NCBI RefSeq assembly: GCF_009189165.1
Contig: NZ_CP045118.1
Span: forward strand, 3,782,001 to 3,846,000
DNA from: Pseudomonas sp. SCB32
GTDB taxonomy: Bacteria > Pseudomonadota > Gammaproteobacteria > Pseudomonadales > Pseudomonadaceae
Length of the DNA stretch: 64,000 nucleotides
Reading direction: 5' to 3'
Shown: piece by piece, positions 9,547 to 16,905 of the stretch
How positions within the stretch are numbered: position 1 is the stretch's first letter
Layout: the number at the start of each line of letters is the position of its first letter
The notes under the pieces: generated by a model
What the model was told of the DNA's origin: nothing
What the model saw: the letters and a program-made list of their open reading frames with translations, nothing else
The model's database searches: none
Made by a program: the position numbers and the translations under genes

Positions 9547-10598
9547 CACAGGCCTCCCAGCGGCCAGGCCGGCTGCTGCTGGGTGATGCAGTGCACCCCG
9601 CCGCCACCGTGGGCCAGGTGGTTGATGCGCACGGGCACCACCTCGCGTCCGGGGAAGGCACGGGCCAGCACTGCGGCAGCTTCGTCATCGGCGGCGATGC
9701 CGTAGGCCGGCATGATCACAGCGCCGTTGGCCAGGTAGAAGTTGGTGTAGGACGCGCAGAAGACTTCCGCCTCCGGGTCCACCGCCGTGCTGGCCTCGAA
9801 CAGCTCGATCAGCTCGAAGGAGCGGCCCTTGGCATCGGTCGCCAACTCCAGTGCACGGCGGTTCTCGCGGGCAACTTCGGCGTAGGTGCTGGAAGCATCG
9901 CGGGTTGCGTCCACCAGCAGCACGCCGGGGCGGGCGAAGGCACATACGCCATCGACGTGGCCGTCGGTCATGTCGCCCGTCACGTACTGCGGGTCGCCCG
10001 GCAGCCAGATGGTCTTGGTCACGCCCAGCAGGCGGGCGAAGATTTCCTCCATCTCGCGCTTGCTCACGCCGGGATTGCGGTTGGGGTTGAGCAGCACCGA
10101 CTCGGTAGTGATCAGCGTGCCTTCGCCGTCCACGTGGATGGCCCCGCCCTCGTTGGCCAGCGGCGTGCCGAAGCAGCCCAGCCCCAGCTGATTGAGCACG
10201 CGCCGGCCCAGCCCCTCGTCCAGCGTGTGCACCGACTTGCCGCCCCAGGCGTTGAAGCGCCAGCTCACCCCGGCCACACCATGCTGCGGATGGCAGACGA
10301 AGGTCGGCCCGGAATCACGGCACCAGCTGTCGTCGATGGGCAGCACCACCAGTTCCACGTTCGGTCCGCACAGTGCGTCGGCGCGGGCCACGGCGGACGG
10401 GTCCACCACCAGCTTCACCAGCTCGAAACGGGCAATGGCGTTGGCCACCCGGATGAAGTCTTCCTGCACCTGCTCCAGGGTCACGCCCCAGCCGTCTTCC
10501 CAGAGCGGACGGTTATGCGGGAACGCCATCCAGGTCGCTGCGTGGGGTACCCATTCGGCGGGCATGCGCCAGCCGTTCTGCATATCGTTGAGATGCAT
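9546..10598 (-). CDS. agu2A: Agmatine deiminase (Agu2A-like)
   Basis: Converts agmatine to N-carbamoylputrescine and ammonia. The 350-residue sequence has the family signatures MPAEWVPHAATWMAFPHN near the N-terminus, DDSWCRDSGPTFV, RFNAWGGK, NEGGAIHVDGEG and the catalytic cysteine in HGGGGVHCITQQQPA. It is first in a four-gene operon with overlapping or 2-10 base junctions. ATG 10598 has AAAGG eight bases upstream; the earlier TTG at 10604 does not fit that site. A LysR gene starts 134 bases away on the other strand. Confidence 0.93.
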
Positions 10599-10732
10599 AC
10601 ACAAAGCCTTTTGGTTAGGAATTTTTATCGGAATTAAAGGGTTCAGCGGCGCCTGAAACCATCCTAGGCCTGTGAAACCGTGACAACAAACGATAGATTT
10701 TGCGTAAATCTGATCAGCAGAACTTATCGATC
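10599..10732. promoter_or_regulatory. Divergent promoter region between agu2 operon and LysR gene
   Basis: A 134-base, locally AT-rich gap (GGAATTTTTATCGGAATTAAAGG, CGATAGATTTTGCG) between divergently transcribed genes. LysR regulators usually bind in such gaps, but I could not fix a single operator. ATCGG/ATCAG half-sites are weak. Promoters for both directions must lie here. Confidence 0.5.
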
Positions 10733-11596
10733 ATGCTCAAACACTGGCCTCCCCTGAACACCCTGCGCGGCTTCGAAGCTGCGGCCCGGCTGGGCAGCTT
10801 CCACAAGGCGGCGGAGGAACTGCACCTCACCCAGTCCGCCATCAGCCAGCAGATCCGCAGCCTGGAAAGCTTCGTCGAACAGCCGCTGTTCTATCGCAGC
10901 GGCCGCAAGGTCGCCCTCACCGACGCCGGCTTCGACCTGCTCAGCACCACCCAGTCGCTGCTGCAGCAACTGGCCGTGGGCATCCGTCGCCTCGACCAGT
11001 ACCGCAAACCCAACCAGCTGGTGGTCAACACCACCCCGGCCTTCGCCCGCCACTGGCTGGTACCGCGCCTGGGCGACTTCCACACCCGCCACCCGCAGAT
11101 CGACCTGTGGCTGCTGACCACCAGCGACACCCCGGACATGGCCACCCAGACCATCGACATCGCCGTGCGCGACGACCTCACCGCCCAGGCCGAATGCCGC
11201 TTCCGTATCCTCCTCGAAGACCGCCTCTACCCCGCGTGCCACCCACGCCTGCTCGACCAGCCGGCGGAAACGCGCACCACCCTGCACGGCGAGCGGGAAA
11301 TGGACTGGGCGCACTGGCAGCTGCAAGGCGGCGCCGATATCGGCCAGCGCAGCGCGGGGTTGAACTTCTCCGATCCGGGCCTGCTGCTGGATGCCGCCAG
11401 CCAGAGCCTGGGCATTGCCCTGGTCAGCCGGCTGCTGGCCGGCGACGCGCGGGAGAGCGGCCTGCTGACACCGCTGTGCGAACAGACCGTGCGTGGCCCT
11501 TACTGGTCGTTGCTGGTCCATCAGCAAAGCGACCGGACAGCACAGGTGGGGCAGTTCTGCGAGTGGCTGGAGGGGGCGTTGGGGCTATCCCTGTAG
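10733..11596 (+). CDS. LysR-family regulator (GcvA-like), probable agu2 regulator
   Basis: A 287-residue LysR protein with an N-terminal winged helix-turn-helix (LNTLRGFEAAARLGSFHKAAEELHL then TQSAISQQIRSLE) and a periplasmic-binding-like effector domain (VNTTPAFARHWLVPRLGDFH). The GFEAAARLGSF and VNTTPAFA wording is typical of the GcvA/AmpR-like subgroup. Its divergent position makes the agmatine operon the likely target (inference). ATG 10733 is chosen because it directly precedes the conserved domain; a TTG at 10700 would add eleven residues. Confidence 0.85.
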   Translation: MLKHWPPLNTLRGFEAAARLGSFHKAAEELHLTQSAISQQIRSLESFVEQPLFYRSGRKVALTDAGFDLLSTTQSLLQQLAVGIRRLDQYRKPNQLVVNTTPAFARHWLVPRLGDFHTRHPQIDLWLLTTSDTPDMATQTIDIAVRDDLTAQAECRFRILLEDRLYPACHPRLLDQPAETRTTLHGEREMDWAHWQLQGGADIGQRSAGLNFSDPGLLLDAASQSLGIALVSRLLAGDARESGLLTPLCEQTVRGPYWSLLVHQQSDRTAQVGQFCEWLEGALGLSL

Positions 11597-11690
11597 GACC
11601 GAGGGGGACGCCCAGTCCTTGCTCGCGAATGAACTCCCTGGCAGCTCTGGAGTTGGCCAGGTTCGCGAGCAAGCTCGCTCCTACGAAGAA
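11594..11690. repeat. REP-type inverted repeat pair
   Basis: Starts CTGTAGGACCGAGGGGGACG, with GCTCGCGAATG inside, and ends GTTCGCGAGCAAGCTCGC followed by TCCTAC. It is essentially the 1036-1130 block in reverse orientation. It follows the LysR stop. Confidence 0.75.
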
Positions 11691-11723
11691 CCTCCCCACC
11701 TCGACGCCCATGCAATTCTCTCC

Positions 11724-11754
11724 TTGACCTCAAGTTCACTTGAACTCGTAGGGT
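11724..11754 (+). promoter_or_regulatory. MerR/SoxR-type promoter with operator in a 19-bp spacer
   Basis: TTGACC at 11724-11729, then exactly 19 bases, then TAGGGT at 11749-11754. The overlong spacer contains the near palindrome CTCAAGTTCACTTGAA. Long spacers with a central dyad are the hallmark of MerR-activated promoters, and the dyad is close to the SoxR box. The site lies 66 bases upstream of the flavodoxin-like gene. A nearly identical promoter lies at 36676-36706 next to a merR gene. Confidence 0.75.
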
Positions 11755-11819
11755 TACGCCATGCCCGCTCCGAACCCACGGACGCGCTCTTCCACCTTGC
11801 GTGAACCCACGGAGAAACC

Positions 11820-12410
11820 ATGAAAAGCATCGCCATCGTCTACCACAGCGCCAGCGGCCGCACCGAGCGGATCGCCCAGACCATCGCCAGCGGCGCCGGC
11901 CTGGTGCCGGGCTGCGACGTGCATCTGCTCAAGGCCCAGGCGCTCATCGAACGTCCGGACGCCCTGCTCACCTACCACGGCCTGATCCTTGGCTCGCCCA
12001 CCTACCTGGGCGGCGTCTCGGCGCCACTGAAAGCCCTGATGGACGCCACCGGCCCACTCTGGCGCCAGCAGAAGCTGCGCGGTCGCCTCGCCGCTGGCTT
12101 CACCGTCTCGGCGCTGCCCGCGGGCGACAAGCAGTCCACGCTGATCTCGCTGTTCACCTTCTGCATGCAGCACGGGATGCTCTGGGCCGGCAATCCGATC
12201 CTCCCCGAGCAGCACCTGGGCGTGCCCTATGACGAGGCTGCCAACCGCCTCGGCTCCTGGACCGGATTGATGGCCCAGGCCGACAAGACGGCGCCGGACT
12301 TCGTCCCCGGCGACCTGAAGACCGCACGGATGTTCGGCCAGCACTTCGCCGAGACCCTGTGTCGGCTGCGCCAGCCACACGGCGAAACCGCGCAGGAGAC
12401 CCACGCATGA
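11820..12410 (+). CDS. Flavodoxin-like NAD(P)H-dependent oxidoreductase
   Basis: A 196-residue flavodoxin-fold protein. IVYHSASGRTERIAQTIASG is the FMN phosphate-binding loop, and ILGSPTYLGGVSAPLKALMD with LWRQQKLRGRLAAGFTVSA is typical of WrbA/NADPH-dependent FMN reductases. A redox or quinone-reducing role is likely; the substrate is unknown. It is the first gene of a two-gene unit overlapping the DUF2798 gene, behind a MerR-type promoter, which suggests induction by redox-active or toxic compounds (inference). Confidence 0.85.
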   Translation: MKSIAIVYHSASGRTERIAQTIASGAGLVPGCDVHLLKAQALIERPDALLTYHGLILGSPTYLGGVSAPLKALMDATGPLWRQQKLRGRLAAGFTVSALPAGDKQSTLISLFTFCMQHGMLWAGNPILPEQHLGVPYDEAANRLGSWTGLMAQADKTAPDFVPGDLKTARMFGQHFAETLCRLRQPHGETAQETHA

Positions 12411-12637
12411 TCGCCCGCCGCTACAGCCCGCTGCTGTTCGCGCTGATCCTCTCCGGCGTGATGACCCTGCTGGTCTCCGGCCTCTCCACCTTCCGGGCCG
12501 TCGGCTTCGTCCCCACCGTCGCCCAGCTCTGGGTAGGCGCCTGGCTCACCAGCTGGTGCATCGCCTTCCCGCTGGTGCTGGTCATCGCCCCGCTGACACG
12601 GCGGCTGGTCGAGAGACTGGTCCGGGCAGAGTCGTAG
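12407..12637 (+). CDS. DUF2798 small membrane protein
   Basis: A 76-residue protein with two predicted membrane helices (LLFALILSGVMTLLVSGLSTF and, after a short loop, WLTSWCIAFPLVLVIAPL). This matches the DUF2798 pattern of two helices with a Trp between them. The ATG overlaps the stop of the flavodoxin-like gene (ATGA), so the two are coupled. Function unknown. Confidence 0.82.
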   Translation: MIARRYSPLLFALILSGVMTLLVSGLSTFRAVGFVPTVAQLWVGAWLTSWCIAFPLVLVIAPLTRRLVERLVRAES

Positions 12638-12810
12638 GATGGCTGGGACGCTCCACGGATAGCGAATGACGATATTGCAGAGCAGGCGGCTTGAGCTACC
12701 GTCGTCCTGCGACCATTCGCTTACCCGCCCTCGGCCTGCCCCTTGAATGAAAACAGAAACCAACTGGTAATCCCGGACTTTCCAGGCTTATGAACACCAG
12801 CAGATTCGCC

Positions 12811-14016
12811 CTAAACAACCCCGTAACTACTAAACACTTTTACCCTATTGAACAGCACTCGAGTATTGCAACGCGACGACCGCACAACAACCTCTCTAAG
12901 GCGACACTTGGTCGGAATAGTAAAATCAAATTTCGTAAAGGTCTCCAGAGCATCCGTCTTCAGATAGCGATACCATCCGATGGCAGGATCGGGCGACATG
13001 GAAAGCCCTATTACATCATCGATATTTTCACCCTCAAAAACAAAGGAGATTATCGCACCGCATTCATCCGCCACACTTCCTCCACCCAGCACACTACACT
13101 CAATAGAATATGAGCCAGAACCAAGCCCAAGCTTCACCGAGAGACCATCCGAAATGAATCCCACCTTTCCAAATCCCGAATCAAACAGGACCTGACCTAT
13201 GGCATCGTGACGCTGAAAGTCCGGAACAACCGTTGGAAACTCGTCACCCAGCCGTGCACAATCCTTTGCAACCGGATGTTTGGACAGAGAATTGGAAAGA
13301 GTTATCGGCGAATCACTTCCATTGACACCCGCATCCTGGGAAACATGCCGAGTCAAAATATAACTCACGCACCGGGAGTCAAGTACCACCGGAGTCCGAA
13401 CGTCAACAGTGGTATGGTCACCGCCATCGGGGAACTGAAGACTTTTCAGCTCGGCATTGTAGCGCCCAATGAACGCCATCCCCGCCGACAACAGGGGTTG
13501 CCTGAACTTCCTGAAATTACTGAATATCCCATTAGAATAAAGCGCGGTCAGCCCCATACCAAAGGATACCGCCATTCCCTCATACTCCTGGCGCATGTAC
13601 CCGGCAAGTCGGTCCAGGTAATTTGCGCTTAGCACATCATCATCGTCGACCCTGAACCAGGCCACAGTGGTAGATTCGGCCCCCGCAAGAAAGTCAAGCA
13701 TCGCTTTTTTGTAATTCAGGTCGGAACCCGTTTTGTTCAAATACAGAACCGGGTATTTCTCCGCCGCGTCCTCGAGCACCTTCAGCCACTTTTCAGGCAG
13801 AAACTCCGAATAGAGGAGAATATGTCGATAATTGTACTTTTCAGCCATCTTCTGATAAATCGGCAAACTCCTCCCCAGAAAGATCTCAATCCTTGGAAGC
13901 ATACGTTCATCCGAGTACAACTCTCGCAGATATACAGATTCCGACTTCTTTGAAATATGCCACGCAACACTTCCCGGATGAAAAAGACTGAACTGGGTAA
14001 CTCCGAAAAAACGCAT
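12811..14016 (-). CDS. Putative rhamnosyltransferase-family glycosyltransferase
   Basis: A 401-residue protein resembling the putative rhamnosyl transferase family. The N-terminus has FFGVTQFSLFHPGS, then ELYSDERMLPRIEIFLGRSLP, followed by an acidic RVDDDD motif of the DxD kind that binds a sugar nucleotide through a metal. The C-terminal ~110 residues (from about FGKVGFISDGLSVKLG) look like a separate beta-rich domain I do not recognise. ATG 14016 has AAGGA seven bases upstream; a TTG at 14037 is possible. Base composition is clearly more AT-rich than its neighbours, a sign of transfer. No other glycan genes are adjacent. Confidence 0.7.
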   Translation of the reverse strand: MRFFGVTQFSLFHPGSVAWHISKKSESVYLRELYSDERMLPRIEIFLGRSLPIYQKMAEKYNYRHILLYSEFLPEKWLKVLEDAAEKYPVLYLNKTGSDLNYKKAMLDFLAGAESTTVAWFRVDDDDVLSANYLDRLAGYMRQEYEGMAVSFGMGLTALYSNGIFSNFRKFRQPLLSAGMAFIGRYNAELKSLQFPDGGDHTTVDVRTPVVLDSRCVSYILTRHVSQDAGVNGSDSPITLSNSLSKHPVAKDCARLGDEFPTVVPDFQRHDAIGQVLFDSGFGKVGFISDGLSVKLGLGSGSYSIECSVLGGGSVADECGAIISFVFEGENIDDVIGLSMSPDPAIGWYRYLKTDALETFTKFDFTIPTKCRLREVVVRSSRCNTRVLFNRVKVFSSYGVV

Positions 14017-14202
14017 CGCTTCGTCCTTATTTTCCAACTAATAACGGACGCTATTTACAGACCCCCAGACCTGAAATCCATCGGGCTTTTCTTAATCTTC
14101 AAGAGAGGCATCCGGGCCGTGAGCTGGAGCCCTGGAAGATCCGTTGCTCCCTAATGAAAAACCTGACACCTGCGAAATGTTTACCTCTTAAGTTGGAGAA
14201 TC

Positions 14203-14439
14203 CATGCTTTCATCCGGAAAATTCCCGGCGATCGTTTCATGCTCGCCTAGTCTTTGTCCGACATCGCTCCCAACCAGGAAAAGCATTTCGATAGCGACCG
14301 CCGCAACTTGATACGCCTGGTGACCGGCGGCCCCGAACAGTCTGCCTGGAAGGACGTACCCAATCTCGGATCCTGGACACTTCAGAATCTGGGCAGCGCC
14401 ATGGCGTTCTTGCCAGCCCGGGAAGCAACGGCCCCCTGA
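14203..14439 (+). pseudogene. Possible remnant of a small gene
   Basis: ATG 14203 has GGAG at good spacing but its frame soon becomes unconvincing. From 14254 (TTG) another frame encodes 61 residues (SDIAPNQEKHFDSDRRN, LIRLVTGGPEQSAW, LGSWTLQNLGSAMAFLPA) that read like real protein but have no ribosome site and a stop just upstream. A frameshifted small gene would explain both. I do not recognise the protein. Confidence 0.3.
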
Positions 14440-14580
14440 TCCTCGTTTGCTCACGAACGATTCGGGCGCGTCTGACCACGCGAATCCGGACGCGATGGAC
14501 CCAGGAAGTGCATCTAAGATTGGCGCGATCGCATTCGCAGACGCCGTGCGAATGCAGGAAAACGCGCAACGCTACAATGG
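14440..14580 (+). repeat. Duplicated promoter block, copy 1
   Basis: About 140 bases aligning by eye at roughly 70% with 15010-15147. Shared landmarks in order: CACGAAC, GAATCCGG followed by CGCGATG, AGTGCAT or GGTGCAT, CGCGATCGC or CGTGATCGC, TTCGCAG, TGCAGGAA, and an identical end GCAACGCTACAATGGC. TACAAT serves as the probable -10 element. The -35 region is weak in both copies, suggesting an activator. Copy 1 drives the cupin gene. Confidence 0.7.
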
Positions 14581-14606
14581 CAAGCCCCCTACGGAGCCCA
14601 GACACC

Positions 14607-14918
14607 TTGAAAATCATCCGCAGCAAGCGCTTCACCGCGAACCGTCCCTGGGGCGCGCTCGATATCGCCAACATGAACGGAATCACCACCCGGCTGCACT
14701 GGACCGACCAGCCGTACAAATGGCACATCAATGACGGCGAAGAGGTATTCGTGGTGCTCGACGGGCGGGTGGCGATGCATTACCGCGATACGAAGGGCGA
14801 GCATCAGGTCATGCTGGAAACCGGGGATATCTTCTACGCCTCCATCGGCACCGAGCATGTGGCCCACCCACAAGGCGAGGCGCGCATTCTGGTGATCGAA
14901 AGCGAGGGGAGTGTCTGA
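14607..14918 (+). CDS. Cupin-domain protein
   Basis: A 103-residue single-domain cupin. WHINDGEEVFVVLDGRVAMHY and LETGDIFYASIGTEHVAHP are the two cupin motifs with metal-ligand histidines and glutamate. I start it at TTG 14607, giving MKIIRSKRFT-like wording with GGAG upstream; the in-frame ATG 14577 overlaps the probable -10 TACAAT and so would not be transcribed. The function is unknown; such cupins are often dioxygenase- or sugar-isomerase-like or ligand sensors. Confidence 0.78.
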   Translation: MKIIRSKRFTANRPWGALDIANMNGITTRLHWTDQPYKWHINDGEEVFVVLDGRVAMHYRDTKGEHQVMLETGDIFYASIGTEHVAHPQGEARILVIESEGSV

Positions 14919-15009
14919 TCCCCACCTTCGTCCGCTGTCCGCTCCCGCAAATCGAACCTTCCCACCCGACTCTGCGCAGCCAGCCTACATGGCATCCCCC
15001 TATCCTCGC

Positions 15010-15147
15010 CCGGTCACGAACCATTCATGGCCGGGTTTGACAGCCCGAATCCGGGCGCGATGCGCCCCAGCAGGTGCATGTGAGAGCGGCGTGATCGCTT
15101 TCGCAGGCCCCGCGCGACTGCAGGAATAACTGCAACGCTACAATGGC
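15010..15147 (+). repeat. Duplicated promoter block, copy 2
   Basis: Second copy of the block at 14440-14580, with TACAAT at 15139-15144 as probable -10. The predicted transcription start near 15150 coincides with the first base of a 12-base-pair inverted repeat, so the structured element would form the very 5' end of the Bro-N mRNA. Confidence 0.7.
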
Positions 15148-15148
15148 G

Positions 15149-15213
15149 GACCGCGCGGGGAGACCCAAAAGGTCTGCCGGTTCCCGGATCCGGTCTGTCA
15201 ACCCCGCGCGGTC
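15149..15213 (+). promoter_or_regulatory. Structured RNA leader, three-way junction candidate
   Basis: GACCGCGCGGGG (15149-15160) pairs perfectly with CCCCGCGCGGTC (15202-15213). Enclosed are a hairpin AGACC-CAAAA-GGTCT (15161-15175) and a second one GCCGG...CCGGT (15176-15194). Together they make a three-stem junction about 65 bases long at the predicted 5' end of the transcript, 64 bases before the Bro-N start codon. It could control translation or be an antisense-type RNA. Confidence 0.6.
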
Positions 15214-15277
15214 TGCCACCCTTCGATGACAGCGGCGTGTGGCAGCTTCTTCAATATGGATATTCGGGAGCAAAAGC

Positions 15278-15865
15278 ATGCAAGACGACTGCTACACAGC
15301 CACAACCTTCCAACGTCACAACCGCCCATTACGCGGCGTGCTGATCGACGACCAGCCCTGGTTCGTCGCCCATGACCTTGCCTGCCTTCTCGGCGTGCGC
15401 TTCCCGCAGACGCTGGCGCAGCGGGTGGAGGAATACGAGGTACAGACCGTCCGCCTGCTCTCCGCCAGCGGAGGGGAATTGCTGGAGGACGTCATCAACG
15501 AGGCGGCGCTGTACAAGGTGCTGATCCGCTTCGGTCACCCAGAGAGCCGCACGCTCGGATGCTGGCTGTCGGAGCAGGTGATTCCGCCGATGCGCGGCCA
15601 GGTGAAGGACGACGCGCAGCGGCCACGGCGGATAACGATGCGCTGGGAATCCCTGCGGATGACGGTGCTGGACTGGCAGGGGGGGAAATCTGGGTGCCCT
15701 TCCAGCAAGTGCCGACCTTCAGCCCGTTCAAGGGCGGCAAGGGCTGGCTGGGGCGGCTCAGGGGCAGCGCGCCGAGCCACGAGGGCGGCGTCTGACGGCA
15801 GTTTGCCGCCGGAAATGAAAAAGCCCCGCGAATGCGGGGCTTTTTCGACAAGTGGCGTCGATTAG
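15278..15865 (+). pseudogene. Bro-N (antirepressor-like) gene, frameshifted at a G tract
   Basis: ATG 15278 has CGGGAG seven bases upstream. Residues 1-100 form a Bro-N domain as in phage antirepressors (FQRHNRPLRGVLIDDQPWFVAHDLACLLGV, ALYKVLIRFGHPESRTLGCWLSEQVIPPM). After WESLRMTVLDWQG the frame is lost at seven Gs (15679-15685). The proper continuation EIWVPFQQVPTFSPFKGG lies in another frame and ends at 15795; the paralogue at 56105 has LGVLEWHGRLWVPFEELP in the same place. As written, the frame runs on through the terminator hairpin to 15865, into the cold-shock gene's stop codon. One more or two fewer Gs would repair it. A phase-variable tract, a true pseudogene and a sequencing error are all possible. 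Confidence 0.75.
15817..15847. terminator. Bidirectional rho-independent terminator
   Basis: GAAAAAGCCCCGC-GAAT-GCGGGGCTTTTTC is a perfect GC stem flanked by A and T runs, so it can end transcription from both the Bro-N gene and the cold-shock gene. Confidence 0.93.
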
Positions 15866-16071
15866 ACGGCGCGAACTTGCTCGGCCTGCGGGCCTTTCTG
15901 GCCGGCGGTCACGATGAAGCTGACCTTCTGGCCTTCGTCGAGGGACTTGTAGCCGTTGCCTTCGATCTGACGGAAGTGAACGAATACGTCCGGGCCGCTT
16001 TCCGGGGTGATGAAGCCGAAGCCCTTCTCAGCGTTGAACCACTTGACGGTGCCGTTTTGACGATCGGACAT
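15862..16071 (-). CDS. CspA-family cold-shock protein
   Basis: A 69-residue single cold-shock domain that binds single-stranded RNA and DNA and melts RNA structure. [20 protein letters not shown] contains RNP1 and [11 protein letters not shown] contains RNP2. A long AT-containing leader upstream (from 16072) is in keeping with cold-regulated csp genes, but I cannot define a cold box. It is monocistronic with a strong terminator after it. Confidence 0.95.
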   Translation of the reverse strand: MSDRQNGTVKWFNAEKGFGFITPESGPDVFVHFRQIEGNGYKSLDEGQKVSFIVTAGQKGPQAEQVRAV

Positions 16072-16905
16072 GATGTTGTCTCCAGATATTGTTTGCTAAA
16101 GGCCAGCCGAATTGCCGACCGGCGATGAGCTGAATGCGTAGTGAAGAGGTGCCGAGGAGATGGAACATCGTGTAGACAGAACATCAAGTCGCGGCGCTTT
16201 ACCGGGCAGGCAGCGCGAGCAGAATACATGGGACGTAGGGAATTGGTAGCTTTTTTTCACGTCGCTGGTCGTATTTGTCAGGCGGCCGAGGGTTTGAAGT
16301 GGGGGTTGACCGGGTGCAGAGGCCCGGTTTCTGGGCTTTCCCGCCTGTCGGGCGGGTGGATTTTCGATTGTTCGATTGGCGGCTTGAAGGCCTGCTCTAC
16401 GCCCTCGGAAATGGGCTTCGCAGGAGCGGACTCCGTTCGCGATGTTCTTGCTCTTCGTAGGGCGCATAACGCCTGAGGCGTTATGCGCCGTTTTGGCTTT
16501 GGCTTTGGGTGTTCATGCGCCGCTTCGGCGTGTGCTGGGACTTTTTGTTTCGCCCCCTCGGGCGAGTTCCTTTTGGCGAACGCCGGATAGCCGCCCTCCC
16601 AAAAGGAACCAAAAGGTCTCGTCCCGACATCCGGCCCCGGCTTCGCCGGGGTTCCCTCCCTCCGGTATCGCTCCGAGGGTCGGCTCGCAAGAGCCATCCA
16701 TGGCCCTTCAAGCCTCTCGCGGTATCCATGCCGCTCGCCCCTCTGCGCAATACCTCCACTCGGCCTCCTGACGGGACTCTGCGCGCGCCTGCGACTTTGG
16801 CTGCTTCATGCCGGGTTGCTCTTCGTAGGATGGCGTGGAGCGCAGCGATACCCATCACGGCGGATAACGCTGCGCGCTATTCGCCCTACCAAAAGCAGCC
16901 CCGCC
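16072..16905. other. 834-base gap: csp leader, palindromes and a repeat-like noncoding block
   Basis: 16072-16270 is the upstream region of the cold-shock gene. 16420-16495 contains a REP-like GCAGGAGCGGACTCCG and a palindrome GGCGCATAACGCC...GGCGTTATGCGCC. 16530-16800 is a GC-rich block with CCAAAAGGAACCAAAAGG, CGGCTTCGCCGG and CTTCAAGCCTCTCG that resembles noncoding repeats common in Pseudomonas genomes. Open frames here on both strands look like accidental GC-rich frames. No gene is called. Confidence 0.6.
16824..16890. repeat. GTAGGATGG-type palindromic repeat
   Basis: GTAGGATGGCGTGGAGCGCA, then GATACCCATCACGG and finally GCGCTATTCGCCCTACC. The first arm matches the repeat at 6163. It lies just downstream of the otsA stop. 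Confidence 0.65.

Larger units (their letters stand above)
14017..14606. other. Low-GC to mixed intergenic stretch with promoter block for the cupin gene
   Basis: The stretch holds no confident gene. 14017-14200 continues the AT-rich composition of the glycosyltransferase island. 14203-14439 carries small open frames, listed separately. 14440-14580 is the first copy of a duplicated block ending in the probable -10 element TACAAT (14573-14578). Confidence 0.6.

Noticed and set aside
14577-14606. ATG 14577 as start of the cupin gene
   Set aside because: It overlaps the probable -10 TACAAT shared with the second promoter copy; TTG 14607 with GGAG upstream fits better.
15278-16071. Complete prophage around the Bro-N gene
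   Set aside because: No integrase, capsid, lysis or replication genes are present; the next genes are ordinary chromosomal ones.
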